Source: Lachnospiraceae bacterium (GTDB lineage Bacteria; Bacillota; Clostridia; Lachnospirales; Lachnospiraceae). From it: a stretch of 64,000 nucleotides of DNA. The stretch is taken from NCBI GenBank assembly GCA_902363445.1, contig CABJAB010000005.1, positions 337,980-401,979 of the forward strand, written 5' to 3'. The notes under the pieces were generated by a model. That model was not told the DNA's origin. It ran no database searches and was given only the letters and a program-made list of their open reading frames with translations. The stretch's first letter is position 1, and the number at the start of each line of letters is the position of its first letter. Position numbers and translations under genes: made by a program. Positions 54,915 to 63,590 of the stretch are shown here, one piece after another.

Positions 54915-55844
54915 TTAATCCCGCAGCTGTTTTCCGGTTATTTCCAGGAATACGTCATTCAGCGTGGGCGGTTCGGAATAAATCTGTCCGAATTTCAGAT
55001 TGTTCTGCCGCAGCAGGTCCAGAACATCGATGATGGCGTGGCCGCCGCTTTTGCACTCCGCCGACAGATGGCTGTCGGAATATTCCGCCTTTATCACGTC
55101 TTCCAGAGAACGAATCTGCTCCAGGACCCGGAGGGGCAGGCTGTAGATTTCTACAGTCAGCTTTTCACCGGTGTTGATCATGGCGGTCAGTTCCTCTTTC
55201 GTTCCGGTAGCGACTTCCCGCCCTTTATCCATGATCATGATCCGGGAACAGAGCTGTTCCACTTCCTCCATATAGTGAGAGGTATAAACGATGGTAGCGC
55301 CGCCGGCGTTAAGCGCTTTGATGCCCTCCAATATGTTGTTCCTGCTCTGGGGGTCCACAGCTACGGTCGGCTCATCCAAAAAGATCAGCTGGGGTTTGTG
55401 GGCGATGCCGCAGGCGATGTTCAGACGCCGGATAAGGCCGCCGGACAGTTTTTTAGGAAGAAATTTCCGGTATTCCTTAAGGCCGGCAAATTCAATGGCT
55501 TCTTCCACGAGAGGCCTGCGTTTGCTTTTTTCGGGAACATAAAGGCCGCAGAAATAATCAATGTTTTCATAGACGGTCAGTTCGTTGAATACGGCCACGT
55601 TCTGGGGGACGATCCCAATTTTCCGTTTACTCTCATAGTTGGTCGGAGACATGGGCTCTTGGAACAGGGAGACCTCTCCTTTATCGTATTTCAGTAGAGA
55701 AAGCATACAGTTGATGGCGGTGGTTTTGCCGCTGCCGTTGGGCCCCAGCAGGCCGAAGATTTCTCCGTCTCGGACTTCCAGGTTAAAATGATCCAGGGCC
55801 ACCAGGCTGCCATATCGTTTTACCAGATTTTTAACTTCTATCAT
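54915..55844 (-). CDS. ABC exporter ATP-binding protein (DrrA/CcmA-like)
   Basis: The 309-residue ATPase has Walker A LLGPNGSGKTTA (near 33-44), signature KLSGGLIRRLNIACGI, Walker B LIFLDEPTVAVDP and the C-terminal extension typical of antibiotic-type ABC-2 ATPases (residues 220-309). It is first in a three-gene minus-strand operon divergent from a histidine-kinase/response-regulator pair, which probably controls it. Confidence 0.92.
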   Translation of the reverse strand: MIEVKNLVKRYGSLVALDHFNLEVRDGEIFGLLGPNGSGKTTAINCMLSLLKYDKGEVSLFQEPMSPTNYESKRKIGIVPQNVAVFNELTVYENIDYFCGLYVPEKSKRRPLVEEAIEFAGLKEYRKFLPKKLSGGLIRRLNIACGIAHKPQLIFLDEPTVAVDPQSRNNILEGIKALNAGGATIVYTSHYMEEVEQLCSRIMIMDKGREVATGTKEELTAMINTGEKLTVEIYSLPLRVLEQIRSLEDVIKAEYSDSHLSAECKSGGHAIIDVLDLLRQNNLKFGQIYSEPPTLNDVFLEITGKQLRD

Positions 55845-55918
55845 AATAAATGTCCTTTCTGAATTTCTTGATCTTAGCTTTATTATAGAAAAAGAGAACC
55901 GGAAAAGACAGTGAGCTC

Positions 55919-55946
55919 TGTCATGGTTCGCTTATGACAAATGTCA
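55919..55946 (+). promoter_or_regulatory. cluster of TGTCAT/ATGACA half-sites between exporter and two-component genes
   Basis: TGTCAT (55919-55924), ATGACA (55934-55939) and ATGTCA (55941-55946) form overlapping inverted repeats in the 244-bp divergent region. They are a candidate binding site for the LuxR/NarL-type regulator encoded at 57224. A minus-strand -10 for the exporter operon may be TATAAT at 55882-55887 (complement). Confidence 0.45.
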
Positions 55947-55957
55947 CATTACAGCCG

Positions 55958-55986
55958 TTTACAAATGTTTCGGAACAGGGTATGAT
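55958..55986 (+). promoter_or_regulatory. promoter of the two-component operon
   Basis: TTTACA (55958-55963) and TATGAT (55981-55986) have 17-bp spacing, directly next to the TGTCAT half-site cluster. Confidence 0.6.
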
Positions 55987-56088
55987 GTTTTTGGAGGGAA
56001 GGACATGATTTCCTTCTGACGCCTTTTATACCAATTATTCTCTGTCAGCTGTGACCGAAGTGACAGACAGAGGGAGAAGGAGGGGAAT

Positions 56089-57189
56089 GTGCGGAAGCTG
56101 ATCGATAAACTAATTTTATTTGCGGTATCTTTTCTGCTTTTGATATTCAGAAAAACGAATACGGACGCGGTGGCAGGATTCCTGACTGCCGTGATCATCT
56201 CGTCTCTGAACAGCTATTTTAGGGGAAAGAAAGCCGGTGCGGGCGGCCTGATCTACAGCCTTCTCTGTATCTGGAGACCGGGACTCCTTACATTTCTGGC
56301 GCCGATCGTCTATGACTGCGCGGGACAGAAGGAATGGTATTTCCGATTTCCCTGGGTCCTTTCCCTGCTGGTTTTTGTGGGGGAACGGGATCTGACGGGG
56401 TTTTTGTCTGTCACCGCCTTCTGTGCTTTCGCGTTCCTGTTGGAGGTACGGACAGAATCTTTTGAGACAGCTATGGAAGCGTACTACGATATGCAGGACA
56501 CCACGAGGGAGAAGGCGCTCCACCTTGAAAAAAAGAATGTGGAGCTCATGGAGAAACAGGACTATGAGGTACGTCTCGCTACGCTGGATGAACGGAACCG
56601 GATCGCCAGAGAGATTCATGATAATGTGGGGCACCTGCTGACCAGGTCTCTCTTGCAGGTGAGCGCCCTTTTAGTGGTCCATAAGCAGGAGGAAGAACTG
56701 AAGGATCAGCTGGAGCAGGTAAAGAATACCTTATCGGACGCCATGGACAGCGTGAGGAGCAGCGTACATGATCTCCATGAGGGGGCGATGGATCTTCGGC
56801 TCCAGTTGGAGAAGCTGATCGGAGAGTATCAGTTCTGTCCGGTGAAGCTCACTTATAAGGCGGACGAGCTTCCAAGGGAATTAAAATACTGTTTTGTTTC
56901 CATTGTCAAGGAGGGCCTTTCCAATATTGCCAGGCACAGCGACGCCACTCAGGCGGAGGTGACAGTCGTAGAGCATCCCGCGCTGTACCAGCTGATCATC
57001 CGGGACAACGGCGCGCAGAAAGACGGAGACGGACAGGAGCCGCTGGATGGAAGAGGAGGAATCGGGCTGCAGAATATTCGCGACCGCGTGGAAGCTTTCG
57101 GCGGGGTATTCCGGATAGAAAGAGACAATGGCTTCCGGCTGTTCATTTCCGTACCTGTACAGCAGGAAGCGCGGAAGGAGAAGCTTTAG
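56089..57189 (+). CDS. NarL-type sensor histidine kinase (LiaS/DesK-like)
   Basis: The 366-residue kinase has four or five N-terminal helices with no large extracellular domain (residues 5-120), a coiled coil (about 125-165), the HisKA_3 motif ERNRIAREIHDNVGH (His about 177) and an HATPase with LSNIARHSDATQAEV and GRGGIGLQNIRDRVEAFGG. Intramembrane-sensing kinases of this build often detect envelope stress next to ABC exporters. It starts at GTG with AAGGAGGGG. The regulator gene follows 34 bases later. Confidence 0.9.
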   Translation: MRKLIDKLILFAVSFLLLIFRKTNTDAVAGFLTAVIISSLNSYFRGKKAGAGGLIYSLLCIWRPGLLTFLAPIVYDCAGQKEWYFRFPWVLSLLVFVGERDLTGFLSVTAFCAFAFLLEVRTESFETAMEAYYDMQDTTREKALHLEKKNVELMEKQDYEVRLATLDERNRIAREIHDNVGHLLTRSLLQVSALLVVHKQEEELKDQLEQVKNTLSDAMDSVRSSVHDLHEGAMDLRLQLEKLIGEYQFCPVKLTYKADELPRELKYCFVSIVKEGLSNIARHSDATQAEVTVVEHPALYQLIIRDNGAQKDGDGQEPLDGRGGIGLQNIRDRVEAFGGVFRIERDNGFRLFISVPVQQEARKEKL

Positions 57190-57223
57190 CAGGAGGCAGG
57201 GCAGAAAGGATGGTAAAGAGCAG

Positions 57224-57862
57224 ATGAACATTATAATCGTAGACGACGATCAGCTGGTCTGCATGTCATTGAAGACGATCCTGCAGGCGGACGGGGAAAT
57301 ACAGGTATTGGCCACCGGGGGCAGCGGACCGGAGGCAGTGGAGCTGTATGAGCAGTATCAGCCGGATATCCTGCTGATGGACATCCAGATGGGAGGAGGA
57401 AACGGGCTGGATGCCGGGGAGGAGATTCTGAGACGGCATCCTGGCGCCAGGATACTGTTCCTCACCACATTTTCTGATGATGAATATATAGTAAAAGCGC
57501 TCCGAATCGGCGCAAAGGGATATTTGATCAAACAGGATATCGCTTCCATCGCCCCGGCCCTCGAAGCGGTCATGTCCGGCCAGAGCGTGTTCGGCAGCGA
57601 GATCGTGACCAGGCTTCCGGAGCTGATGAAAAAGAAGCAGAATGTGGATCTGTCTGCTTATGCCATAGGGGAACGGGAATTGGAAGTCATACGGCTGGTC
57701 GCCAGAGGGCTGAGTAATAAAGAGATCGCCGATGAGATGTATTTGAGCGAGGGGACTGTCCGAAACTATCTGAGCGCGATCCTGGATAAGCTGGAGCTGA
57801 GGGACAGGACGCAGCTGGCTGTTTTTTATCTCATGGGAGAATCTGGTATCCTGGACAAATAA
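57224..57862 (+). CDS. NarL/LuxR-family response regulator
   Basis: The 212-residue regulator has a receiver domain with acidic pocket VDDDQ (6-10), phospho-Asp about 53 in LLMDIQMG and Lys in AKGYLIKQD. A LuxR-type helix-turn-helix follows (ERELEVIRLVARGLSNKEIADEMYLSEGTVRNYLSAILDKL, near 145-185). It is the partner of the kinase upstream and probably controls the divergent exporter. ATG 57224 is chosen by homology; a longer frame overlaps the kinase gene. Confidence 0.93.
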   Translation: MNIIIVDDDQLVCMSLKTILQADGEIQVLATGGSGPEAVELYEQYQPDILLMDIQMGGGNGLDAGEEILRRHPGARILFLTTFSDDEYIVKALRIGAKGYLIKQDIASIAPALEAVMSGQSVFGSEIVTRLPELMKKKQNVDLSAYAIGERELEVIRLVARGLSNKEIADEMYLSEGTVRNYLSAILDKLELRDRTQLAVFYLMGESGILDK

Positions 57863-57968
57863 GTGGAATCGGATACAGATGTTCACAGAACTTTCACACA
57901 ATGGTTTCATAATAGGCACAAATTTTTTTTACGATGGTAAAAGATTAATGTCTAAAGGAGGAGCAGCT

Positions 57969-58955
57969 TTGATTGAGGTAAGAAATCTGGTGAAGAAGTA
58001 TGGCGGCCATCTGGCGGTGGACAATTTGAACTTCACGGTTGAGAAGGGCCAGATTTATGGTTTTCTCGGGCCAAACGGCGCAGGCAAATCGACGACGATG
58101 AATATCATCACCGGTTATATTGCGTCTACGGAAGGGACTGTGACGGTGGATGGGCATGATATCCTGGAAGAGCCGGAGGCGGCAAAAAAATGTATCGGCT
58201 ATCTGCCGGAACAGCCGCCGCTGTATTTCGATATGACGGTAACGGAGTATCTGAATTTTGCGGCAGAGTTAAAGCAAGTGGAAAGACCTAAGAGAAAAGA
58301 GATGATACAGGAGGTCATGGAAATGACCGGTATCACAGATGTGAGCGGCCGTGTCATCAAGAACCTTTCCAAAGGATACCGTCAGAGAGTCGGCCTTGCC
58401 CAGGCGCTGATCGGGTTTCCGGAGATTCTGATCCTGGATGAGCCGACGGTGGGGCTGGATCCGAAGCAGATGATCGAAATACGGGAGCTCATCAAATCAC
58501 TCAGCAAGAATCACACCGTTATTCTGAGCTCTCATATCCTGTCGGAGGTCAGTGCGGTCTGCGATTACATTATGATCATATCCAAAGGAAAGCTGGTAGC
58601 CAGCGATACCCCGGAAAATTTGAGCAAAGCGATGGCAGGAGCACAGAAGCTGTCTCTTTTAGTAAAGGGGAGCACCCAGGAGGTGGAGACCGCCGTCGGG
58701 TGCATCCGCCAGGTATCTTCCTTCTGCTGTGAAGGATTGGAACAGGAGGGAGTCCTTAAAGTATCACTGGAAGCAGAACCGGAAGCTGACGTCAGAGAAG
58801 AGGTATTTTTTGCCATGGCTGACAGAAATCTGCCGATCCTTGAGATGATGACTACCAGCATGAGTCTGGAGGACGTGTTCCTGGAGCTGACAGAAGGCAG
58901 CGAGGAATCAGAAAAATCAGAAGAGGAGGAGGAAAACCATGCTGGCGATTTATAA
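57969..58955 (+). CDS. ABC transporter ATP-binding protein (GldA-like)
   Basis: The 328-residue ATPase has Walker A LGPNGAGKSTT, signature NLSKGYRQRVGLAQALIG, Walker B ILILDEPTVGLDP and an acidic C-terminal tail (EESEKSEEEEENH). Start is TTG 57969, with AGGAGG eight bases upstream; an ATG at 57948 lacks a ribosome site. It is the first gene of a four-gene Gld-type system and overlaps the permease gene by 17 bases. Confidence 0.88.
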   Translation: MIEVRNLVKKYGGHLAVDNLNFTVEKGQIYGFLGPNGAGKSTTMNIITGYIASTEGTVTVDGHDILEEPEAAKKCIGYLPEQPPLYFDMTVTEYLNFAAELKQVERPKRKEMIQEVMEMTGITDVSGRVIKNLSKGYRQRVGLAQALIGFPEILILDEPTVGLDPKQMIEIRELIKSLSKNHTVILSSHILSEVSAVCDYIMIISKGKLVASDTPENLSKAMAGAQKLSLLVKGSTQEVETAVGCIRQVSSFCCEGLEQEGVLKVSLEAEPEADVREEVFFAMADRNLPILEMMTTSMSLEDVFLELTEGSEESEKSEEEEENHAGDL

Positions 58956-59802
58956 GAGGGAGGTCAGATCTTACCTCACTTCCATGCTGGGCTATGTGTT
59001 CATAGCATTGAACCTGCTTTTGGTGGGGATTTATTTTACATTTTATAATCTGCAGTACGGGTATCCGTATCTGGATTACACGCTGTCTGGGGTCAGCTTT
59101 GTATTTCTCGTCACGACTCCTATTCTGACCATGAAGGTGCTGGCAGAGGAGCGCCGGCAGAAAACGGACCAGCTTCTTCTGACTTCTCCGGTCAGCCCGG
59201 GGAAGATCGTATTGGGTAAATACCTGGCTCTGGTCACGATCTTTCTGATTCCCATGGTGATCATTGGATGCTATCCTCTGGTCCTGTCGTCTTTCGGCTC
59301 AGTGCCCCTGAAAACAGATTATACAGCGCTTCTTGGGTATTTCCTGGCAGGCTGCGCCTATCTGGCCTTGGGCCTTTTTCTGTCCTCAACTACAGAAAGC
59401 CCTGTGCTCGCGGCAGTTCTTACCTTTGGAGCCTGCTTTCTGTGTTATATGGCGAATTCCCTGGGAAGCTTCATATCAGGGACCTCGTTTGCCACATATA
59501 TCGCGCTGATCGTGGCGGCGGCGCTCATCTGCCTGCTGGTATACACTATGACAAAAAGCTCTGTGATCTCAGGAGGCCTGTTTTTGCTTGCCGTCATCCT
59601 TTTGACTGTTTGCTATTTCGCCAAATCCTCCTGGCTGGCCGGAGGCATCCAGAAAATCATCGGGATATTTGATTTCGGCTCTCCTTTCAGCAAGTTTCTG
59701 AATGGGATATTAGATCTGAGGTCGGTGTTGTATTTTATATCGGTGATCGCTGTGTGCGGCTGTCTTTCTGTACAGTCTATCCAGAAGCGCCGGTGGAGTT
59801 AG
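58939..59802 (+). CDS. ABC transporter permease (GldF-like)
   Basis: The 287-residue protein has six or seven helices and the GldF/NosY-type start (MLAIYKREVRSYLTSMLGYVFIALNLLLVG), and the LAEERRQKTDQLLLTSPVSPGKIVLGKYLA loop (near 71-100) diagnostic for this ABC-2 subgroup. It probably pairs with the adjacent ATPase and the GldG-like protein. Confidence 0.88.
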   Translation: MLAIYKREVRSYLTSMLGYVFIALNLLLVGIYFTFYNLQYGYPYLDYTLSGVSFVFLVTTPILTMKVLAEERRQKTDQLLLTSPVSPGKIVLGKYLALVTIFLIPMVIIGCYPLVLSSFGSVPLKTDYTALLGYFLAGCAYLALGLFLSSTTESPVLAAVLTFGACFLCYMANSLGSFISGTSFATYIALIVAAALICLLVYTMTKSSVISGGLFLLAVILLTVCYFAKSSWLAGGIQKIIGIFDFGSPFSKFLNGILDLRSVLYFISVIAVCGCLSVQSIQKRRWS

Positions 59803-59814
59803 GAGGGAGCCAAA

Positions 59815-61323
59815 ATGAAAAGACCGAATATAAAATGGAATAAGAAGAATATCAAGCATGGCTCCTACAGTCTCGTGTGGGCGGCGGCAGTCATCGCCAT
59901 CATTATCATCCTCAATCTAATTGTGGCAGAGCTTCCGTCCAGATTCACCAGTAAGGATATGACGGCCAATCAGTATTATACGCTGTCTGATCAGTCCAAG
60001 GATATGCTGAAGGGCGTGTCCGAGGATGTGACGATTTATAAGCTGACAGACGACGGCTCCGCAGATAATATGGTGGAGAACCTGTTGGAGCAGTACAAAA
60101 GCTATTCCGGCCATATTAAGGTCGTGGAAAAGGATTTGGTGAAATATCCCACCTTTGCAGGGAATTACACATCTGATACTCTGAAAGCCGGAAGTCTCAT
60201 CGTTGAATGCGGGGAAAAGAGCCGGGTGATCTCTTCCTCTGATTTATATGAGACTTCTTATGATTCTTCCACTTATCAGGCGTACACCTCCGGATTTGAT
60301 GGAGAGGGGCAGATCACCAGCGCCGTCGCATACGTGACCTCCGAAGAGGTCCCGAAGATCTATGTGCTGGAGGGGCACAGTGAAGGAGAACTGAGCACAG
60401 AATTGACCGGACAGGTTGAAAAGGAGAATATTGATGTAGAGTCCTTAAGCCTCGTCTCCCGCACCTCGATTCCTGAGGATGCCGCCGCACTTTTGATTAA
60501 TTCTCCGCAGAAGGACCTTTCCGATGAAGAAACCGCCATGATCCTCGACTACTTAAAGAAAGGCGGCAAGGCTTTTATCACCAGCACTTATACCGGAGAG
60601 GTTCTCCCCAACTTCAATTCCATTCTGGAGTATTATGGGGTGGCCCCCATGGACAGCATGGTAGGAGAAGGAGATTCCAACTACTATCATCCTCAGAGCT
60701 CTTTTTATCTGCTTCCGAGTATCCAGAGCAGTGCGCTGACCTCTTCTTTGACCTCCGCGAACCGCAGGGTGTTCACATTTATCTCTCAGGGAATTGAAAC
60801 ATTGGATTCCAAAAGAGATACGGTGGACATCACAAGTCTGCTGAAGACCTCTGATTCTGCTTACGCTAAAGTCGACGCGGTCAACATGACGACGACAGAG
60901 AAGGAAAAAGGAGATATTGACGGTCCTTTTGACCTGGGCGTATTGATTACAGAGAAACTGTCTGGCTCCGAAGGATCGTCGGAGGGATCGACAGAGGATT
61001 CGGCAGACGGTTCGGCCGATGAGTCAGGCGGAGAAGATACGGGAGAGGAGACAAAGATTGTTTATTTTGGTTCCGGGTATCTTCTGGAGGAACAGATGGA
61101 CAGCATCGTTTCCGGAGGAAATTATGAGCTGGTCATGAATTGCCTGAGCAGCCTTGTGGATCACGAGACTACAGTGGCTATTCCCGCAAAAAGCCTGGAA
61201 ACGGAGTACCTGACCATGACAGCCGCAAACGTCAACTGGTGGAGCATCATCACGGTGGCGGTTCTTCCCATCGCAGCGGTGGCCTCCGGCGGCGTTATCT
61301 GGTATAGGAGGAGAAAACGATGA
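59815..61323 (+). CDS. GldG-like ABC-system protein
   Basis: The 502-residue protein has one N-terminal TM (SLVWAAAVIAIIIILNLIV, near 18-36), a large extracellular region beginning with the GldG-type NQYYTLSDQSKDMLKGV, and LLINSPQKDLSDEETAMILDYLKKGGKAFI (ABC-type uncharacterised-transport domain). A Ser/Glu/Gly-rich linker (about 386-415) and a C-terminal TM (WWSIITVAVLPIAAVASGGVIWY) complete it. In gliding Bacteroidetes GldG works with GldA and GldF; in Clostridia the role is unknown. Confidence 0.85.
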   Translation: MKRPNIKWNKKNIKHGSYSLVWAAAVIAIIIILNLIVAELPSRFTSKDMTANQYYTLSDQSKDMLKGVSEDVTIYKLTDDGSADNMVENLLEQYKSYSGHIKVVEKDLVKYPTFAGNYTSDTLKAGSLIVECGEKSRVISSSDLYETSYDSSTYQAYTSGFDGEGQITSAVAYVTSEEVPKIYVLEGHSEGELSTELTGQVEKENIDVESLSLVSRTSIPEDAAALLINSPQKDLSDEETAMILDYLKKGGKAFITSTYTGEVLPNFNSILEYYGVAPMDSMVGEGDSNYYHPQSSFYLLPSIQSSALTSSLTSANRRVFTFISQGIETLDSKRDTVDITSLLKTSDSAYAKVDAVNMTTTEKEKGDIDGPFDLGVLITEKLSGSEGSSEGSTEDSADGSADESGGEDTGEETKIVYFGSGYLLEEQMDSIVSGGNYELVMNCLSSLVDHETTVAIPAKSLETEYLTMTAANVNWWSIITVAVLPIAAVASGGVIWYRRRKR

Positions 61324-61904
61324 AAGGAAAAAGACTGATTTTCGTACTGATACTTCTGGTCATATGTATCGGCGCTTACTTTGTGGTAAAGCGTCTGGAT
61401 TTGAATAAGACGGACAGCGGAGAAGAAGAGACGGTTTACGTCAATCAGATGGAAGCAGGCGATATTACTGGCTTTTCTTATGTGAACGGAGAGGACACAC
61501 TCGCTTTTTCCAAGGACGGAGACACCTGGCGCTATGACGGAGACCAGGAACTCTCCATGAACCAGACATCGATAACCTCTATGGTGGCTGTGCTGGCGGA
61601 AATTCAGGCAATGCAGGCGCTGGAAGATCACGAGGAGCTTTCGGAATATGGCCTGGATAAGCCGTCCAACACGATTTCTATCACGACAAAGGAGGGAACA
61701 AAGGAGCTCATCATCGGGAACGAAAACGAGGCGGCGGACGGATATTATGCTATGATAAATGGTGAAGACAAGGTCTATTTGATCTCTTCTTCTTTGCCGT
61801 CCAAGTTTTCTGCTGCTTTGGATACGCTGAAGGAAACGGAGTCGGAAGAGACGGCCACTGAAACAGAGACGGCCGCAGAAGACGAAACAACATCACAGGA
61901 ATAG
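61320..61904 (+). CDS. DUF4340-type membrane-anchored protein
   Basis: The 194-residue protein has an N-terminal TM (LIFVLILLVICIGAYFVV) and an extracellular domain with FSKDGDTWRYDGDQELSMNQTSI and ELSEYGLDKPSNTISITTKEGTKELIIGNEN. This matches the repeated unit of DUF4340 proteins, which accompany GldG-like genes. A Glu/Thr-rich tail ends it. It overlaps the GldG-like gene by four bases. Confidence 0.85.
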   Translation: MKGKRLIFVLILLVICIGAYFVVKRLDLNKTDSGEEETVYVNQMEAGDITGFSYVNGEDTLAFSKDGDTWRYDGDQELSMNQTSITSMVAVLAEIQAMQALEDHEELSEYGLDKPSNTISITTKEGTKELIIGNENEAADGYYAMINGEDKVYLISSSLPSKFSAALDTLKETESEETATETETAAEDETTSQE

Positions 61905-62003
61905 AAAATTTAAAAAAATAAAATTTGCAGTTTATAGCTGACAGCTTTCTCCACATCAGCCATTTTGTTTTCGGTTGAACCACAGCAAAAGCGGCATACT
62001 AAA

Positions 62004-62038
62004 AATGATGATACGTTGTGAACGAACGTATCATCATT
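62004..62038 (+). promoter_or_regulatory. perfect 14-bp inverted repeat in the cotJ leader
   Basis: AATGATGATACGTT (62004-62017) and AACGTATCATCATT (62025-62038) are perfect inverted repeats around GTGAACG, ending 22 bases before the cotJA start. There is no T run, so it is not a simple terminator. It could be an operator or a leader hairpin. A CATACT element at 61995-62000 could be a sigma-E-type -10, but no convincing -35 is seen. Confidence 0.6.
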
Positions 62039-62060
62039 ACGTGGTGAAAGGAGATCAGCT

Positions 62061-62255
62061 ATGGAATGTACTTGTAATGGAAAGCCTGATATGAATGGCT
62101 TTAAGCAGGAATGCACCTGCGTGCTGGCCATGGGAACCGTTCCGATGCAGCCCTTCGGCGAGATTTATGAGCCTAAGGAAGCGTTAAAACAGGGAACAAT
62201 GTTCCGGAATCTTAACCTGCCTTTTTTTAAGGGAGGTGAGATTCTTGGGAGGTAG
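62061..62255 (+). CDS. cotJA: spore coat protein CotJA
   Basis: The 64-residue protein has the CotJA pattern LAMGTVPMQPFGEIYEPKEALKQGTMFRNLNLPF (near 22-56). The N-terminus is unusually Cys-containing (MECTCNG, ECTCV). GAAAGGAG precedes the ATG. CotJA helps place the manganese-catalase-like CotJC in the coat. The gene overlaps cotJB. Confidence 0.9.
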   Translation: MECTCNGKPDMNGFKQECTCVLAMGTVPMQPFGEIYEPKEALKQGTMFRNLNLPFFKGGEILGR

Positions 62256-62535
62256 ATGCGAAGCTTTGGAACAGATAAACGAGGTCAGCTTTATGCTAAA
62301 TGATCTATCCCTTTATCTGGATACCCATCCGACGGATAAGGAAGCTCTTGGATGGTTTGGTAAATACAGCGCGGAGAGAAAAAATCTTCTGAAGAAATTT
62401 GAAGAAAATTATAATCCTCTGACCATTGACTGTGTTTGTACAGAGCATCCGGAGAAAGAACCGCATTTTACCTGGGTAGACGGACCTCTTCCCTGGGATT
62501 GTCAGGAAGGAGGAAGGGCCCATGTGGAATTATGA
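62245..62535 (+). CDS. cotJB: spore coat protein CotJB
   Basis: The approximately 96-residue protein has the CotJB core LEQINEVSFMLNDLSLYLDTHPTDKEAL (near 9-36) and WVDGPLPWDCQEGGR. TTG 62245 with AGGGAGG eight bases upstream is the best start; GTG 62236 is alternative. It overlaps cotJA by 11 bases and cotJC by 14, so the three are coupled. Confidence 0.88.
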   Translation: MGGRCEALEQINEVSFMLNDLSLYLDTHPTDKEALGWFGKYSAERKNLLKKFEENYNPLTIDCVCTEHPEKEPHFTWVDGPLPWDCQEGGRAHVEL

Positions 62536-63139
62536 AAAACGTCTTCAGTTTCCTGTAAAGATTACAAAAACCTGCCCCAAATCCGCTCAGCTGATCATCA
62601 GTCAGTTCGGCGGCCCGGACGGGGAACTGGCGGCCTCTATGAGATATCTTTCCCAAAGGTATACGATGCCATGCAAAAAGACAGCGGGACTTTTGACGGA
62701 TATCGGTACAGAGGAACTGGCGCATATGGAAATGATATGTGCAATCATCTATCAGCTGACGAAGGATATGAAGCCGGAAGATGCAAAGACAGCCGGATTT
62801 GACGCGTATTATATCGACCATACTTCCGGACTTTGGCCGCAGGCGGCAGGAGGAATTCCTTTTAACTCGTGTGAGTTTCAGTCAAAGGGTGACGCCATCA
62901 CAGACCTTTTTGAGGATCTGGCGGCGGAGCAGAAAGCCAGGACGACGTATGACAATATTCTGAGGATTATTGATGATCCAGAGATCAGGGAACCCATTAA
63001 ATTCCTCAGGGCAAGGGAAATTGTCCATTTCCAGCGATTCGGTGAGGCACTAGAGCAGATCAAAGACAATTTGGATTCAAATAACTATTACTATTACAAT
63101 CCGGAATTTGATAAGCAGATGGTGCAGGCGAGGAAATAA
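62522..63139 (+). CDS. cotJC: spore coat manganese-catalase-family protein CotJC
   Basis: The 205-residue ferritin-like protein has glutamates and histidines of a di-manganese site (GGPDGELAASMRYLSQRY near 30-47; TEELAHMEMICAII near 63-76; LAAEQKARTTYDNILRI near 133-149; REIVHFQRFGEAL). It is expected in the spore coat, under mother-cell control, and is the last gene before a strong terminator. Confidence 0.93.
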   Translation: MWNYEKRLQFPVKITKTCPKSAQLIISQFGGPDGELAASMRYLSQRYTMPCKKTAGLLTDIGTEELAHMEMICAIIYQLTKDMKPEDAKTAGFDAYYIDHTSGLWPQAAGGIPFNSCEFQSKGDAITDLFEDLAAEQKARTTYDNILRIIDDPEIREPIKFLRAREIVHFQRFGEALEQIKDNLDSNNYYYYNPEFDKQMVQARK

Positions 63140-63153
63140 GCATCGGGAAGACG

Positions 63154-63195
63154 AATAAAACGGTATCAGATAAATCTCTGATACCGTTTTATTAT
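63154..63195 (+). terminator. terminator after cotJC
   Basis: AATAAAACGGTATCAG (63154-63169) and CTGATACCGTTTTATT (63178-63193) pair perfectly over 16 bp. The flanking A and T runs make it able to work on both strands. Confidence 0.88.
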
Positions 63196-63359
63196 GAAAA
63201 CTTACGCAATAATGATTCGGATTCTTTCTCTTTATCATCATGTTCTTGAATCTGTGCGTCACCTGCTCCGGAAAGGGCCTCAAGCATCTTGACTATTTCA
63301 TTTTGACCTATAGGACCTGAACCCAAAGACAGTTGTTTATGGATTGAAAAGGAAGCCGT
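63192..63359 (-). pseudogene. possible C-terminal remnant of a lost gene
   Basis: On the minus strand an open stretch with no start codon reads SLGSGPIGQNEIVKMLEALS then GAGDAQIQEHDDKEKESESL and LLRKFS before a TAA that overlaps the terminator arm. The charged, helical composition looks like real protein, but an in-frame stop lies just upstream. I do not recognise the family. The surrounding 63196-63590 is otherwise AT-rich and gene-poor. Confidence 0.25.
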
Positions 63360-63440
63360 TCAATTGTTTAGACGTACTTTATGGTTGATCAATGTCCATC
63401 CATCAGGCAATAATATAATAGGGTCACTAAGAAAAAGAAG

Positions 63441-63509
63441 GTGATAATAAAAAAAAGATACAGAATGATTTTGTTTGTGATAACTGCAGTTATCTTGTCT
63501 AATAATTAA
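63441..63509 (+). CDS. possible 22-residue hydrophobic peptide or truncated leader
   Basis: GTG start after AAGAAGG encodes a short Lys/Arg-rich start and a hydrophobic run (RMILFVITAVILSNN), then TAA. It resembles a signal peptide or small membrane peptide, or the stub of a decayed gene. No other support. Confidence 0.15.
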   Translation: MIIKKRYRMILFVITAVILSNN

Positions 63510-63590
63510 TAAAAATTATAAGAGCTGCAAAAGAACACATTCATAGTTAAACAATTTTCAATATAATTCCTTTCTTATCCGCAGCTGCGA

